From contig JAJTDZ010000006.1 in NCBI GenBank assembly GCA_021298245.1, forward strand, positions 1 through 64,000: a stretch of DNA of 64,000 bases. Reading direction: 5' to 3'. Both the position numbers and the translations under genes were made by a program. Below, in pieces: positions 20,620 to 30,156 of the stretch. The stretch comes from Algoriphagus sp. (GTDB lineage: Bacteria; Bacteroidota; Bacteroidia; Cytophagales; Cyclobacteriaceae). A model generated the notes under the pieces. The model was given only the letters and a program-made list of their open reading frames with translations. It did not search any database and was not told the origin of the DNA. Every line of letters begins with the position of its first letter. Positions within the stretch are counted from its first letter, which is position 1.

Positions 20620-21186
20620 ATGAAAAAAATTCTTTCCTTTTTGGCTTTAGGGCCAATTGCTTTTCTTTTAATTTATTGTCAGCCCAAAACAGAAGAAACT
20701 TCAGCCTCTGGCGAGCAGTCACAAGAGGAACAACAAAGTACGGAGCAGCGACCTAGCCCTTTGGTCACTAAGGAAGGTCAAGTTTCGGGAAAGACCATAA
20801 AAATTCAATACGGCTCTCCTTCGGTAAAGGGAAGGGTAATATGGGGAGAATTGGTTCCTTACAACGAGGTGTGGAGGACAGGTGCCAATGAGGCCACCTA
20901 TGTGGATCTTGTTCAAGCGGTCACCGTTGAGGGAAAAGAGCTCCCTGCAGGAAAATATTCTGTTTTTACCATCCCAAAAGAATCGGGTACTTGGACAATA
21001 ATTTTTAATTCAGATTGGAATTTGGAGCATGGGCATTTTCAATACGACGAAAAAAATGATGTCCTCCGGGTCGAGTCACAACCCAGTTGGGAACAAAACT
21101 CCCAGGAAACTTTATCTTTTGAGGTGGAACCTCAAGGTCTTGTTTTGCGTTGGGAAAAACTCAAACTTCCAATAGCCATCCGATGA
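20620..21186 (+). CDS. DUF2911-domain lipoprotein
   Basis: 188 aa; lipobox-like IYCQ, IQYGSPSVKGRVIWGELVPYNEVWRTGANEATYVDL...LPAGKYSVFTIP. Confidence 0.85.
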   Translation: MKKILSFLALGPIAFLLIYCQPKTEETSASGEQSQEEQQSTEQRPSPLVTKEGQVSGKTIKIQYGSPSVKGRVIWGELVPYNEVWRTGANEATYVDLVQAVTVEGKELPAGKYSVFTIPKESGTWTIIFNSDWNLEHGHFQYDEKNDVLRVESQPSWEQNSQETLSFEVEPQGLVLRWEKLKLPIAIR

Positions 21187-21197
21187 GGAAGGTTTGA

Positions 21198-21231
21198 AAT
21201 CCTCGGCCCACCCGGTCGAGGATTTTTTTTA
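21198..21231 (+). terminator. Intrinsic terminator after the DUF2911 gene
   Basis: aaatcctcg...cgaggatttttttt hairpin plus T-run. Confidence 0.7.
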
Positions 21232-21291
21232 CTTAAAATTTTCCGTAGTTTCCCTGTAAATTCTTGGTATCACCTACCCCTAGAGATTTTC

Positions 21292-23596
21292 ATGAAATAC
21301 CTTTCCTTTTTATTGGCACTTGGATGTGCTTGTGGCTTGGGAATATTGATTTCCATACCCATAGGGCAAATCCCCCCCATAGCCCCCTTATTGGACCCAA
21401 ATCATGGTTTTTGGCAAAATTCATACAGTGAGGACCAAGTTGCTCAAGATCAACTTACCTTAAATAACCTTCAAGACGAGGTAAAGGTAGTTTACGATGA
21501 AAATTTAATACCTCATATCTATGCCCAAAATGACCTAGACCTGTACCGAGCTCAGGGATATATTACGGCAAAACATAGGTTATGGCAAATGGAATTCCAA
21601 ACCAGAGCTGCTGCTGGAAGACTGTCGGAGGTAGTGGGGCCAATGGCCTTGGAACTGGATCGAATGACTCGAAGAAAGGGGCTCGCTTTTGGTGCAGAAA
21701 AAGGGATAGAATTTCTAAAATCAGAAGATCCAGAGACCTTAGCTTTGGTAGAGGCCTATGCCGATGGAGTTAATCAATACCTAGCTCAAATTACAGACGC
21801 CCAACTGCCCGTAGAATACAAACTTTTGAATTACCGCCCCGAGCTTGTATCCAGAATTTCCACAGGAAAATGATCCTGTGATTGAAAAAGAACGAATTTG
21901 GGATTTTCAAGCCCTTCCCATAGCCAAGCCGGATAGTTTGGGATATCCAAATGAATTGGTGTCTTTGGCCCCTCTGTCTCAACCCGAGGATGGAACAGGC
22001 TCCAACAACTGGGCGGTAAGTGGGAAAAAGACAAAGAGTGGTCATCCCATCCTTGCCAATGACCCACATCTGGGACTTAACCTTCCTTCTTTATGGTATT
22101 CCATGCAATTGACCACCCCAAAACATAGCGTAAAAGGGGCTACGCTTCCTGGTGCCTTAGGAATTATTTCTGGCTTTAATGAACATATTGCTTGGGGGGT
22201 AACCAATGCGACCAAAGATACAAGAGATTGGTATAAAATTACTTTTCAAGACGATGCTAGAAAAGCATATCGCTATGGAAATGAATGGAGAGCCACCCAA
22301 TTGCGCATAGAAGAAATTAAGGTAAAAGGGGAGCCTGCTTTTATGGACACCGTGGTATATACCCATTATGGACCAGTGGTTTACGATCGTTCCTTTAAAT
22401 CCGATCGGCAGGATGTAAACTTCGCTTTGCGCTGGATTGTGCATGATGGAAATTCCAACGAGCAGAAAACCTTTATGTTGCTCAACTCGGCGACTAATCA
22501 TGCAGAATATACCCAAGCCTTGTCTCACTATGCGGCTCCAGCCCAAAATTTTGTCTTTGCCTCTAAAACAGGAGATATTGCCATGAGGATTCAAGGTAAA
22601 TTTCCGCTAAAGTGGAAAGAGCAGGGTAAATATTTTATGGATGGAGCTGATCCACTCATGGAATGGCAAGGGTACATTCCTTTTGAGCACAATGCCACTA
22701 CCTTAAATCCCGAGAGAGGTTTCGTTTCTTCCGCAAATCAACATCCCGTAGACAGCTCTTATCCTTACTATGTATTTGATCATTCCTACGAACATTATAG
22801 GAATAGAAGGTTAAATCGAAAGTTGGCAGACATGAGCCAAATCACAGTGGAGGACATGAAGGCATTGCAATTTGACTCCTACAACCTTCAAGCCGCTGAA
22901 GCGCTCCCTACACTCCTTAATTTATTGGGCTCTCATGGAGATAATTCTCCAGAAGGTAAAAACTACCTGGAGGAGCTTAAAACCTGGGATTTTTATGCAG
23001 ATCCTTCCAAAACAGGTCAAACCTTGTATACCATTTGGTTTAATGAAACCTTAGAGAGTGTATGGCGTGAACTTCAAGAAATGGGCGTGCCCGTGATTCG
23101 ACCCAATGCCTACCAGACGATAGCCCTCATGCGTGATTCCCCCATAGATTCGGTATTTAATATGGAGAAAATGGAAGGGCTACAAACTGCACATACCCAC
23201 GTTCAAATTGGATTTGATTCCTTACTGATAGCCATGAAAAAATGGAAAGAAACGGAAGGGGAATACGGCTGGGCCAATTATAAAAAAACGACCATTCAGC
23301 ATCTTGTACCGAATTTTAAGGCCTTTTCTGTAGCGAATGTGACTACCGGAGGTGGAACAGGCATTTTAAATGCCACGGGGAGTCGGAATGGAGCGAGTTG
23401 GAGGATGGTGGTTGAACTTGGTCCTACCATGCAAGCATTTGGTATCTATCCTGGAGGGCAATCAGGGAATCCGGGAAGTAAATTTTATGACAATTTTATT
23501 CCAATTTGGGCCAAAGGGGAGTATGTAGATTTTAGCCTGAAAAAACCTGAGGATAGCCAGGGCATTCTGTTTCAAACCACCTTAATTCCAAATTAA
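21292..23596 (+). pseudogene. Penicillin acylase-family (Ntn hydrolase) gene, split into two reading frames (21292..21873 and 21845..23596) by an apparent internal deletion/frameshift
   Basis: First ORF has a normal N-terminus (VVYDENLIPHIYAQNDLDLYRAQGYITAKHRLWQMEFQTRAAAGRLSEVVG) up to YKLLNYRPE; the second ORF resumes at LYPEFPQENDPVIEKERIWDF and carries the nucleophile region GTGSNNWAVSGKKTKSGHPILANDPHLGL. Confidence 0.8.
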
Positions 23597-23598
23597 TC

Positions 23599-23979
23599 AT
23601 GAAATTCACTCTATATTTTCTTCTGACCACTTTAGTTGTTGTATTTGTGAATTCTGTGTTCCCATTTTGGGCAGCAATGATTTGCATTGCCTTGCTTACA
23701 GGGGTATTTCGCCCGAGCAAATGGGGAGGAATAGGTGGAGGAGGATTGGCTATGGGAGTGGCCTGGCTGGGCCAACTCCTTTTTATTGGTACGATGACTT
23801 CCAGTACCCTTCCCGATAAAATGGGAGAAGTGATGGGTTTAGGTGCCGGATCAGGCTATATCCTTTTGGGCATTACCGTGCTTTTGGGTGTTATTTTAGG
23901 GGCTTGCAGTGCTTGGGTGGGTGTTGCATTTAGAGCCATGCTGTATAAAAAACCTACCGACATTTACCTAGGAAGGTAA
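23599..23979 (+). CDS. Small integral membrane protein of unknown function
   Basis: 126 aa, ~4 hydrophobic Gly-rich segments, directly downstream of the acylase gene. Confidence 0.65.
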   Translation: MKFTLYFLLTTLVVVFVNSVFPFWAAMICIALLTGVFRPSKWGGIGGGGLAMGVAWLGQLLFIGTMTSSTLPDKMGEVMGLGAGSGYILLGITVLLGVILGACSAWVGVAFRAMLYKKPTDIYLGR

Positions 23980-23995
23980 GCCAGCCATTTCGTTT

Positions 23996-25582
23996 TTAAT
24001 TTTTCACCCGACTATCTTCATTCGGTCCTTTTGGGACTACTAAAATTACTTTTTCTTTATCCACCATTACCGAACCGGGGGCAGATCCTTTCACTTTCCT
24101 TACGTATTTCACTTCTGTAAGAATGACCGGGCAAAGGCTATCTGTTTTTAACTTGGAGTAATAGGCAGCTAGAGATCCCGCCCGTTCTATGACTTGTTGA
24201 GGTACAGGAGGCATTCCCTTTCTACGCACAATCACATGGGACCCGGGTACTTGCCGTGCATGCAGCCACAGGTCGTCTTTATGCGCAAATTCTCGAAGCA
24301 TTTCATCGTTGTCTTTTGCAGACTTACCTACCCAAATGGTATATCCTTCTACTTCAAATACCTTAAATGGCCTACTTTCTTCATTTTTCTGAACGGGTAG
24401 ATCTTCTTTGTTGGTTTTTCGAAAAGAAGATAAACCCCTGAAATCTTTTACCTCTGCCAATTGAGCAAGAAGAGAAAGCAAAGAGGCTTCGGCCTGCAAC
24501 TTTACCATACGCGTACGCAGAAGCTGCTCTACCTCCAATTGCCTATTTTTTGATTTTCTATACAGATTGGCAGCAAAGTCTTGGGGTTTTTGATTGGGTT
24601 TTAATTTGATTTTGATGGGTTTTCCGGTGTAAAAATTCATCAATTCTACCTCCTGCTCCGGTACGGAAAATGCATGAAGATGGGCCATTACTACGTCTGC
24701 TACTTGGGAAGGAGGTGGAGAGTTCTCTAGCTCCTTTAGGCTTTCTTCGGATTTTGTGAGATAAGATCTGATTTTAGTAAGCTGATCTTGATAGCTTTTG
24801 AGCAGCTGATTTTTTTCTTTTTCAAAATTCCCTAAAATCACCGCCCTGTAATACAAAGCATTGCAGGCAGACAGTGGATCAGAAAATGTATCTATGGAAG
24901 AATCTTCAGGCAATAGACTCAATTGAACTTCCCCTTCCTTTTCTACAAGATAGAAAAGAGGGCTATCCAAAAGATCGAGAAGTTCTTCCAAGAGAGACCA
25001 TTTGACAGGCAGCTCAGCTTCAGGGTATCCTTTTTCCTTTAGCCAAGTACGGGGAAGCTTACCTAGGGTAGGTAAAAATTGAGAAGCATTTCCTTCTAGA
25101 GCAGCAAAATGTTCCCTACTTAAATTAAGCCCTCGATGGAGCGCTCTCCAATCTAGGACAAGGTCTTCCTTAATGGATTTTTTAAAAAGCTCCGAGGGAG
25201 TTATGCCCTCTGGAGCATACAGGAGGGCATTGCTTCGATTTCCGTGCAATTTGAGGACCAGAACCTGCCCTGAAATCAGCTCTATTTTGAGGGCTCTTTC
25301 GTAGGAAAAGACGGAGCAGGAGAGTATCTTATCTTCCAATAGGCTTGGAAAAATAGTGGGGCTATTGTGTTTAGCACGAACAAAACGAGCGGGAAATTCT
25401 ATATAAACCTGCGGAGCGAGGAGGTGGGCCCTGAGGTAGTATTTTTCTTGGCCCCGCTCCATAGCCAATATCAATTCCTCCTTGTTTTGAGAAAAACATG
25501 CTTTGATGGTAGATCCAGCAAATCGTTCTTGCATTGCTGGAGCGAGAAATCGAAGAAAGTGATAATTCAAATGCATGCTCAT
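23996..25582 (-). CDS. NFACT-domain protein (RqcH/Rqc2-like, fibronectin-binding-protein family)
   Basis: 528 aa; NFACT-R region DDLWLHARQVPGSHVIVRRKGMPPVPQQVIERAGSLAAYYSKLKTDSLCPVILTEVKYVRKVKGSAPGSV. Confidence 0.9.
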   Translation of the reverse strand: MSMHLNYHFLRFLAPAMQERFAGSTIKACFSQNKEELILAMERGQEKYYLRAHLLAPQVYIEFPARFVRAKHNSPTIFPSLLEDKILSCSVFSYERALKIELISGQVLVLKLHGNRSNALLYAPEGITPSELFKKSIKEDLVLDWRALHRGLNLSREHFAALEGNASQFLPTLGKLPRTWLKEKGYPEAELPVKWSLLEELLDLLDSPLFYLVEKEGEVQLSLLPEDSSIDTFSDPLSACNALYYRAVILGNFEKEKNQLLKSYQDQLTKIRSYLTKSEESLKELENSPPPSQVADVVMAHLHAFSVPEQEVELMNFYTGKPIKIKLKPNQKPQDFAANLYRKSKNRQLEVEQLLRTRMVKLQAEASLLSLLAQLAEVKDFRGLSSFRKTNKEDLPVQKNEESRPFKVFEVEGYTIWVGKSAKDNDEMLREFAHKDDLWLHARQVPGSHVIVRRKGMPPVPQQVIERAGSLAAYYSKLKTDSLCPVILTEVKYVRKVKGSAPGSVMVDKEKVILVVPKGPNEDSRVKN

Positions 25583-26340
25583 AGGCTTAGCTTTAGCCCA
25601 TCGTAGGCGAGATGTATTCCTTCAGGAAGAATCTTTTCTACTTCATGATGCTCACCTAAGCGATGCGAAATATGGGTGAAATAGGTCTTTTTTGCTCCAA
25701 TTTTTTGGGCTTCTGCAATCGCTTCCTCTAACGTAAAATGGGAAATATGGGCTTCCTTCTGCAACGCATTTAGCACCAACACTTCGGTGCCTTCCAAAAG
25801 AGCATAGGAAGATTCAGGGATAAGATTGGCATCCGTAATGTAGCTGAAGTTGCCAATTCTAAATCCTAAAACGGGGAGTTTGTAGTGCAAGACAGGTATA
25901 GGGATAATGGCTATACCCTGGAAATGAAAAGGGTCTCCATCTATTTCTACACAGGTGACTTGTGGAACACCAGGGTATTTTTTGTCATTGAAAATGTAAG
26001 CGTATTCCCGTTGAATTTGTTCTAATACTGCCTTTCTTCCAAAAATGGGAATATCTCCCTGCTGGTAAAAATTAAAAGGCCTGATGTCATCAAGTCCTGC
26101 GGTGTGGTCCTTGTGTTCGTGGGTAAAAAGGACAGCATCTACTCGTTTGACATCTTCTCTCAACATCTGCTGTCGAAAATCTGGCCCCGTATCAATTACC
26201 AAAGAGCTGGAACCCACCTGCACGTGCATGGAAGTCCTGAATCTTTTGTTTTTATAGTCTAAGGATTGGCACACAGAGCAAGGGCATCCAATGACAGGAA
26301 CGCCCTGAGAGGTACCCGTACCTAAAAATGTGAGGATCAA
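25579..26340 (-). CDS. MBL-fold metallohydrolase (PhnP-like)
   Basis: 253 aa; FLGTGTSQGVPVIGCPCSVCQS, LVIDTGPDFR, LFTHEHKDHTAGLDDIRPF, ITDANLI. Confidence 0.88.
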   Translation of the reverse strand: MILTFLGTGTSQGVPVIGCPCSVCQSLDYKNKRFRTSMHVQVGSSSLVIDTGPDFRQQMLREDVKRVDAVLFTHEHKDHTAGLDDIRPFNFYQQGDIPIFGRKAVLEQIQREYAYIFNDKKYPGVPQVTCVEIDGDPFHFQGIAIIPIPVLHYKLPVLGFRIGNFSYITDANLIPESSYALLEGTEVLVLNALQKEAHISHFTLEEAIAEAQKIGAKKTYFTHISHRLGEHHEVEKILPEGIHLAYDGLKLSL

Positions 26341-26615
26341 AATTTTAGAGAAGTTTGGCGCAATTCAGCAAGTAAGTCTTGGTCTCCCTTTTCTTTTAAT
26401 TGGCTGGGATCTACATCTAATTCAGCTAAAATATCAAGGAGGGCATTTATTTTCCCTTCCAAAGGAAAATACTTATTGACAATCACGACCTTAGTCTCCT
26501 TCAGCAAGCAATACCCAGACTTAAAATTCCCTTTTTCGTAACGCAGATGGTAGGAGGCGGCTAGCAATAAGCCCTCCAATTTGTCCAAAAAATGTTTGGT
26601 GTACCTAACTGCCAT
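26337..26615 (-). CDS. Conserved hypothetical small protein
   Basis: 92 aa ORF tightly packed between MBL hydrolase and response regulator, overlapping by 4 nt. Confidence 0.7.
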   Translation of the reverse strand: MAVRYTKHFLDKLEGLLLAASYHLRYEKGNFKSGYCLLKETKVVIVNKYFPLEGKINALLDILAELDVDPSQLKEKGDQDLLAELRQTSLKF

Positions 26616-26618
26616 ACC

Positions 26619-26996
26619 CTAATTCAAGATCTTTTTTACCGTAGCTAAAACCAAGTCGTAGTTTAGAGGTTTTTGGATAAATTCATCAAACCCAAATTTT
26701 CTATATTCTTCGGGGGTGTAGTTTCCTGCATTTCCCGAAATAGCAATGATTGGAATTTTATTTTTCTTCGGTTCCGATAAGGAACGAATTTCTTTAATGC
26801 ATTGAATGCCATCCATTTGAGGCATGGTGATGTCTAGCAAAAGGAGGTCAAAATCTTCTTTGGCCAACATGTCCAACACCTCTTTCCCATTCTTGGCTGC
26901 CTTTATGGAGTAATTTTCAAATGCCAAAACATTTTTGGTAAGGTTGATTATGATGGAACTATCTTCTCCTACTAATATTTTCTTTTTTTCACTCAT
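26619..26996 (-). CDS. Single-domain CheY-like response regulator
   Basis: 125 aa; ILVGEDSSII, DLLLLDITMPQMDG (phospho-Asp), IAISGNA, FIQKPL. Confidence 0.92.
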   Translation of the reverse strand: MSEKKKILVGEDSSIIINLTKNVLAFENYSIKAAKNGKEVLDMLAKEDFDLLLLDITMPQMDGIQCIKEIRSLSEPKKNKIPIIAISGNAGNYTPEEYRKFGFDEFIQKPLNYDLVLATVKKILN

Positions 26997-27750
26997 CCTT
27001 CAATCCTGATTCTTTTTTGAAATACTCTTCAAACTCTAAAATAGCATTTTTAAGGAAAAATAAGCTTTCGTTAAAATCCTTTTCTTTGTTTTGACGTCCC
27101 AAAGATTCACAATATTTGGCAGAAGTATATAATTTTTCTGCTCCTAAGGTACCTGCATTGCCTTTCAAGGAGTGGATTTCCCTCAATATTTCTTCCTCTA
27201 TTGCCACAGGAAAAGTACTGATTCTTTCCCCTACCAAATGTCTACATTCTTGGAGAAACTGATCATAAATTTCTTTCAATTTGCTTATAGAAGCAAACTT
27301 CTGCAGTTGAGTAAGTTGAGAAATAGAAATAACCTGCGCGGTTGCCAGCTCTTCAAAAAAAACCTGATGTGCTACTGCAGCCTTACCTACAAGGCAGGAT
27401 TGGATCTGCAAAATTACCTCTTTGGGACGAATAGGCTTGGTAATAAGAGCATCGAAGCCTAGGTTAAGGTATATCTGGGTTTCCCCTAGCGAAAGGGAAG
27501 AGGAAATAGCAAGAATAGGACATTCTGCCTTGCTTAGGGACTTTATTTTTTTTGCGGAGGTAAATTCCTTCTCTCCTGAAAAATGTAGTTGCAGGAGAAT
27601 TAGATCAAAATCAACAACCTTAACAAGAGCCTCTACTTCAGCTAAACTGGTACTTGTTTTTACTGTGCCCATAGGCTCAAGAATGCGCTCAAGCACGTTT
27701 CTGCTGAGGCTATTGTCATCGGCGAGCAAGATAAGTTTGCTTTTCACCAC
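26989..27750 (-). CDS. Degenerate receiver domain fused to Hpt domain
   Basis: 253 aa; LLADDNSLSRNVLERIL...FDLILLQLHFSG (Gln at the Asp site)...LAISSS...ITKPI; Hpt motif REIHSLKGNAGTLGAEKL. Confidence 0.88.
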   Translation of the reverse strand: MVKSKLILLADDNSLSRNVLERILEPMGTVKTSTSLAEVEALVKVVDFDLILLQLHFSGEKEFTSAKKIKSLSKAECPILAISSSLSLGETQIYLNLGFDALITKPIRPKEVILQIQSCLVGKAAVAHQVFFEELATAQVISISQLTQLQKFASISKLKEIYDQFLQECRHLVGERISTFPVAIEEEILREIHSLKGNAGTLGAEKLYTSAKYCESLGRQNKEKDFNESLFFLKNAILEFEEYFKKESGLKDE

Positions 27751-27785
27751 ATTCCTATTGAATTTTAGCGTTCCAATTCCCTTAA

Positions 27786-28697
27786 ATGATCAATAATCAA
27801 CGTTTTTTAGTGCTTGTTGTAGGTCCGACTGCCGTCGGAAAATCGGAGCTATGTCTAAATCTAGCCAAAAAATTTCAAACGGAGATCGTTTCCTGCGATA
27901 GTAGGCAATTTTACAGGGAACTCCACCTGGGTACTGCCAAACCAAGCCCAGAAGAAATGGAACAGGTACCTCATCACTTTATTGATTCACTTTCAATAGA
28001 AGATGCCTACGATGTAAGAAAATTTGAACAGGAGGCGCTTTTGGTGTTGGAACGCTTGTTTGCTTCAAAAGAGGTTGTGGTAATGGCAGGTGGCAGTGGT
28101 CTGTATGCTCAGGCAATTGTCCAAGGTTTGGATGAAGTTCCTAGCGCAGATCCGCAGGTGAGAAAGGAAATTATTACTTCCTATGAAGTCTTGGGTTTGG
28201 AATGGCTGCAATCTGAAGTTGAACGGGTAGATCCTGAATTTTTTGATAAAGTAGACCGAAATAACCCTCAAAGGCTAATGCGGGCCTTGGAGGTATTTAG
28301 ATGTTCAGGTCTCAAATTCAGTAGTTTTCGTATCAAAAGTAAGGTGCCTCGCCCTTTTCAAACGCTCAAAATAGGCTTGGATTTACCTAGAGAAGAGCTG
28401 TATCATCGAATTGATCAGCGTATGGAAAACATGCTTACCCGAGGACTTTTTGAAGAAGCTCGATCCTTATTCGATAAACGCCACCTTAACGCCTTACAAA
28501 CCTTGGGATACACAGAGATTTTTGGATTTTTAGAGGGCAAGTACGATAAGGAGGAAATGTTTCGCTTGTTGAAGCGAAACTCTAGACGATATGCTAAAAG
28601 ACAATTGACTTGGTTTAGGAAGGACAATCAAATTAACTGGTTTCATCCTTCCCAAGAAGAAGCCATCTTGCACTACCTGATCTCTCAGATGGACTGA
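27786..28697 (+). CDS. miaA: tRNA dimethylallyltransferase
   Basis: 303 aa; VVGPTAVGKSELCLNLA, CDSRQFYRELHLGTAKPS, HHFIDSL, GGSGLYAQAI, YAKRQLTWFRKD. Confidence 0.95.
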   Translation: MINNQRFLVLVVGPTAVGKSELCLNLAKKFQTEIVSCDSRQFYRELHLGTAKPSPEEMEQVPHHFIDSLSIEDAYDVRKFEQEALLVLERLFASKEVVVMAGGSGLYAQAIVQGLDEVPSADPQVRKEIITSYEVLGLEWLQSEVERVDPEFFDKVDRNNPQRLMRALEVFRCSGLKFSSFRIKSKVPRPFQTLKIGLDLPREELYHRIDQRMENMLTRGLFEEARSLFDKRHLNALQTLGYTEIFGFLEGKYDKEEMFRLLKRNSRRYAKRQLTWFRKDNQINWFHPSQEEAILHYLISQMD

Positions 28698-29020
28698 AAT
28701 CCGCCCAGGCGTGCTACCCAATTGTAAGGTGCTTTTTTAATCAAGGTATTGTACTGGTGTTTGTTTATTTTGAGCTCCCGGAAAAGCTCATTCCCTTTTT
28801 CAATGGAGGAAGAGTTTGGTCCTATGGCTTTCCATTGCTCAAGTAGCTCATCTAGATCAATTCTTTTTTCCCTAGACCCCCTGAGCTCAGGATAGGCTGT
28901 GGTAAGTGCATCAAGAAGTTGTTGCTGCAGGTTCAGCTTTCGCTGCAAGGTGCTTTTCACAGTCATAAAAAAAAGAAGACAAGCGCCTCCGACGGTTAAG
29001 AAAAAGGGTATAAATCCCAT
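28685..29020 (-). CDS. Small hypothetical membrane-anchored protein
   Basis: 111 aa; N-terminal TM then charged region; 3' end overlaps miaA 3' end by 13 nt (convergent). Confidence 0.6.
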   Translation of the reverse strand: MGFIPFFLTVGGACLLFFMTVKSTLQRKLNLQQQLLDALTTAYPELRGSREKRIDLDELLEQWKAIGPNSSSIEKGNELFRELKINKHQYNTLIKKAPYNWVARLGGFQSI

Positions 29021-29021
29021 A

Positions 29022-29996
29022 TTAGATGCTCAGAAGGTTAATTAATTTCAAGTAATCTGGTAAAAGAGGTTTGGGTTTGCCTACAGAATTTTCAAAAGAA
29101 GTATAGACCACCTCTCCATGGATGACTCCAGCCATGCAATTTGTCCTGCCTTGAATCAAGCCTTCTACTGCAGCCATGCCACAGCGGCTAGCCAATACCC
29201 TGTCTTTTGCAGTAGGTTTGCCTCCTCTCTGTATATGACCTAGGGTGGTGACCTTAAAGTCTTTGCTAGGATCATTGATTTTTTCCTTTACCAACTTCAT
29301 GATTTCTTCGGCAGAACCTAACTCATCCCCTTCAGCGACTACAATAATGCTCGAACTTTTGCTTTTTCGAAGACTTTTGAGAGAGGCTACGATTTGATCT
29401 AGGTCAGTTTTGGTTTCAGGGACTAGCACAAATTCTGCTCCACCTCCGATTCCAGATTCTACAGCAATAAATCCGGCATCTCTTCCCATGACTTCTACAA
29501 AAAATACCCTATCGTGGGATGCCGCGGTGTCCCTTATTTTGTCTATGGCATCCAAAGCGGTATTGACAGCTGTATCAAATCCAATGGTAAAATCTGTTCC
29601 AAAAAGATCGTTATCTATGGTGCCAGGACATCCTACGGTGGGAATTCCAAATTCTTCAAAGAAAATTTTCGCACCCGTAAATGTACCGTCACCTCCTATG
29701 GCAACAAGGCCCTCAATCCCCAAAGCATGTAAGTTATCGAAGGCTTTTTTTCTCCCTTCATGGGTCTTAAATTCCATAGACCGGGCAGACTTGAGAATCG
29801 TACCCCCGCGCTGTACTATGTTAGAAACAGAATGCGATTGCATTTTTTTGATTTCACCCTCAATCATCCCCTCATATCCCCGATATATACCAAATACTTC
29901 TAGCCCATGATAAATACCGGTGCGGACAACGGCGCGAATGCAAGCATTCATTCCAGGGGAGTCTCCACCAGAAGAAAAAACGGCTATTTTTTTCAT
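29022..29996 (-). CDS. pfkA: 6-phosphofructokinase
   Basis: MKKIAVFSSGGDSPGMNACIRAVVRTG...GGDGTFTGA...GCPGTIDNDLFGTDFTIGFDTAVNTALDAIDKIRDTAASHDRVFFVEVMGRDAGFIA. Start moved to 29996. Confidence 0.96.
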   Translation of the reverse strand: MKKIAVFSSGGDSPGMNACIRAVVRTGIYHGLEVFGIYRGYEGMIEGEIKKMQSHSVSNIVQRGGTILKSARSMEFKTHEGRKKAFDNLHALGIEGLVAIGGDGTFTGAKIFFEEFGIPTVGCPGTIDNDLFGTDFTIGFDTAVNTALDAIDKIRDTAASHDRVFFVEVMGRDAGFIAVESGIGGGAEFVLVPETKTDLDQIVASLKSLRKSKSSSIIVVAEGDELGSAEEIMKLVKEKINDPSKDFKVTTLGHIQRGGKPTAKDRVLASRCGMAAVEGLIQGRTNCMAGVIHGEVVYTSFENSVGKPKPLLPDYLKLINLLSI

Positions 29997-30015
29997 GGGA
30001 TTTAGTTTTGATGTG

Positions 30016-30023
30016 CAAAAATA
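30016..30023 (-). promoter_or_regulatory. Candidate -7 element TATTTTTG upstream of pfkA
   Basis: Reverse complement of caaaaata, exact TAnnTTTG match, ~20 nt upstream of the pfkA ATG. Confidence 0.4.
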
Positions 30024-30156
30024 GACATAAAAGGAGGAAAAAATTGAATCCAAATAAAAAATCAAAGAAAAGGAATTGTAATTTACTCAGGTGAAAAAGC
30101 TAGGCTGATTTCGAACTAAAATCTACCCAGCATAAAAAAATCAATAGACAGCATTT

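Noticed and set aside
21845-23596. Programmed ribosomal frameshift as the explanation for the split acylase
   Set aside because: No slippery heptamer seen at the junction, and expected family sequence is missing between the two frames, which a frameshift would not explain.
29410-29910. 166-aa ORF antisense to pfkA
   Set aside because: Shadow ORF of a strongly conserved gene; composition not protein-like.
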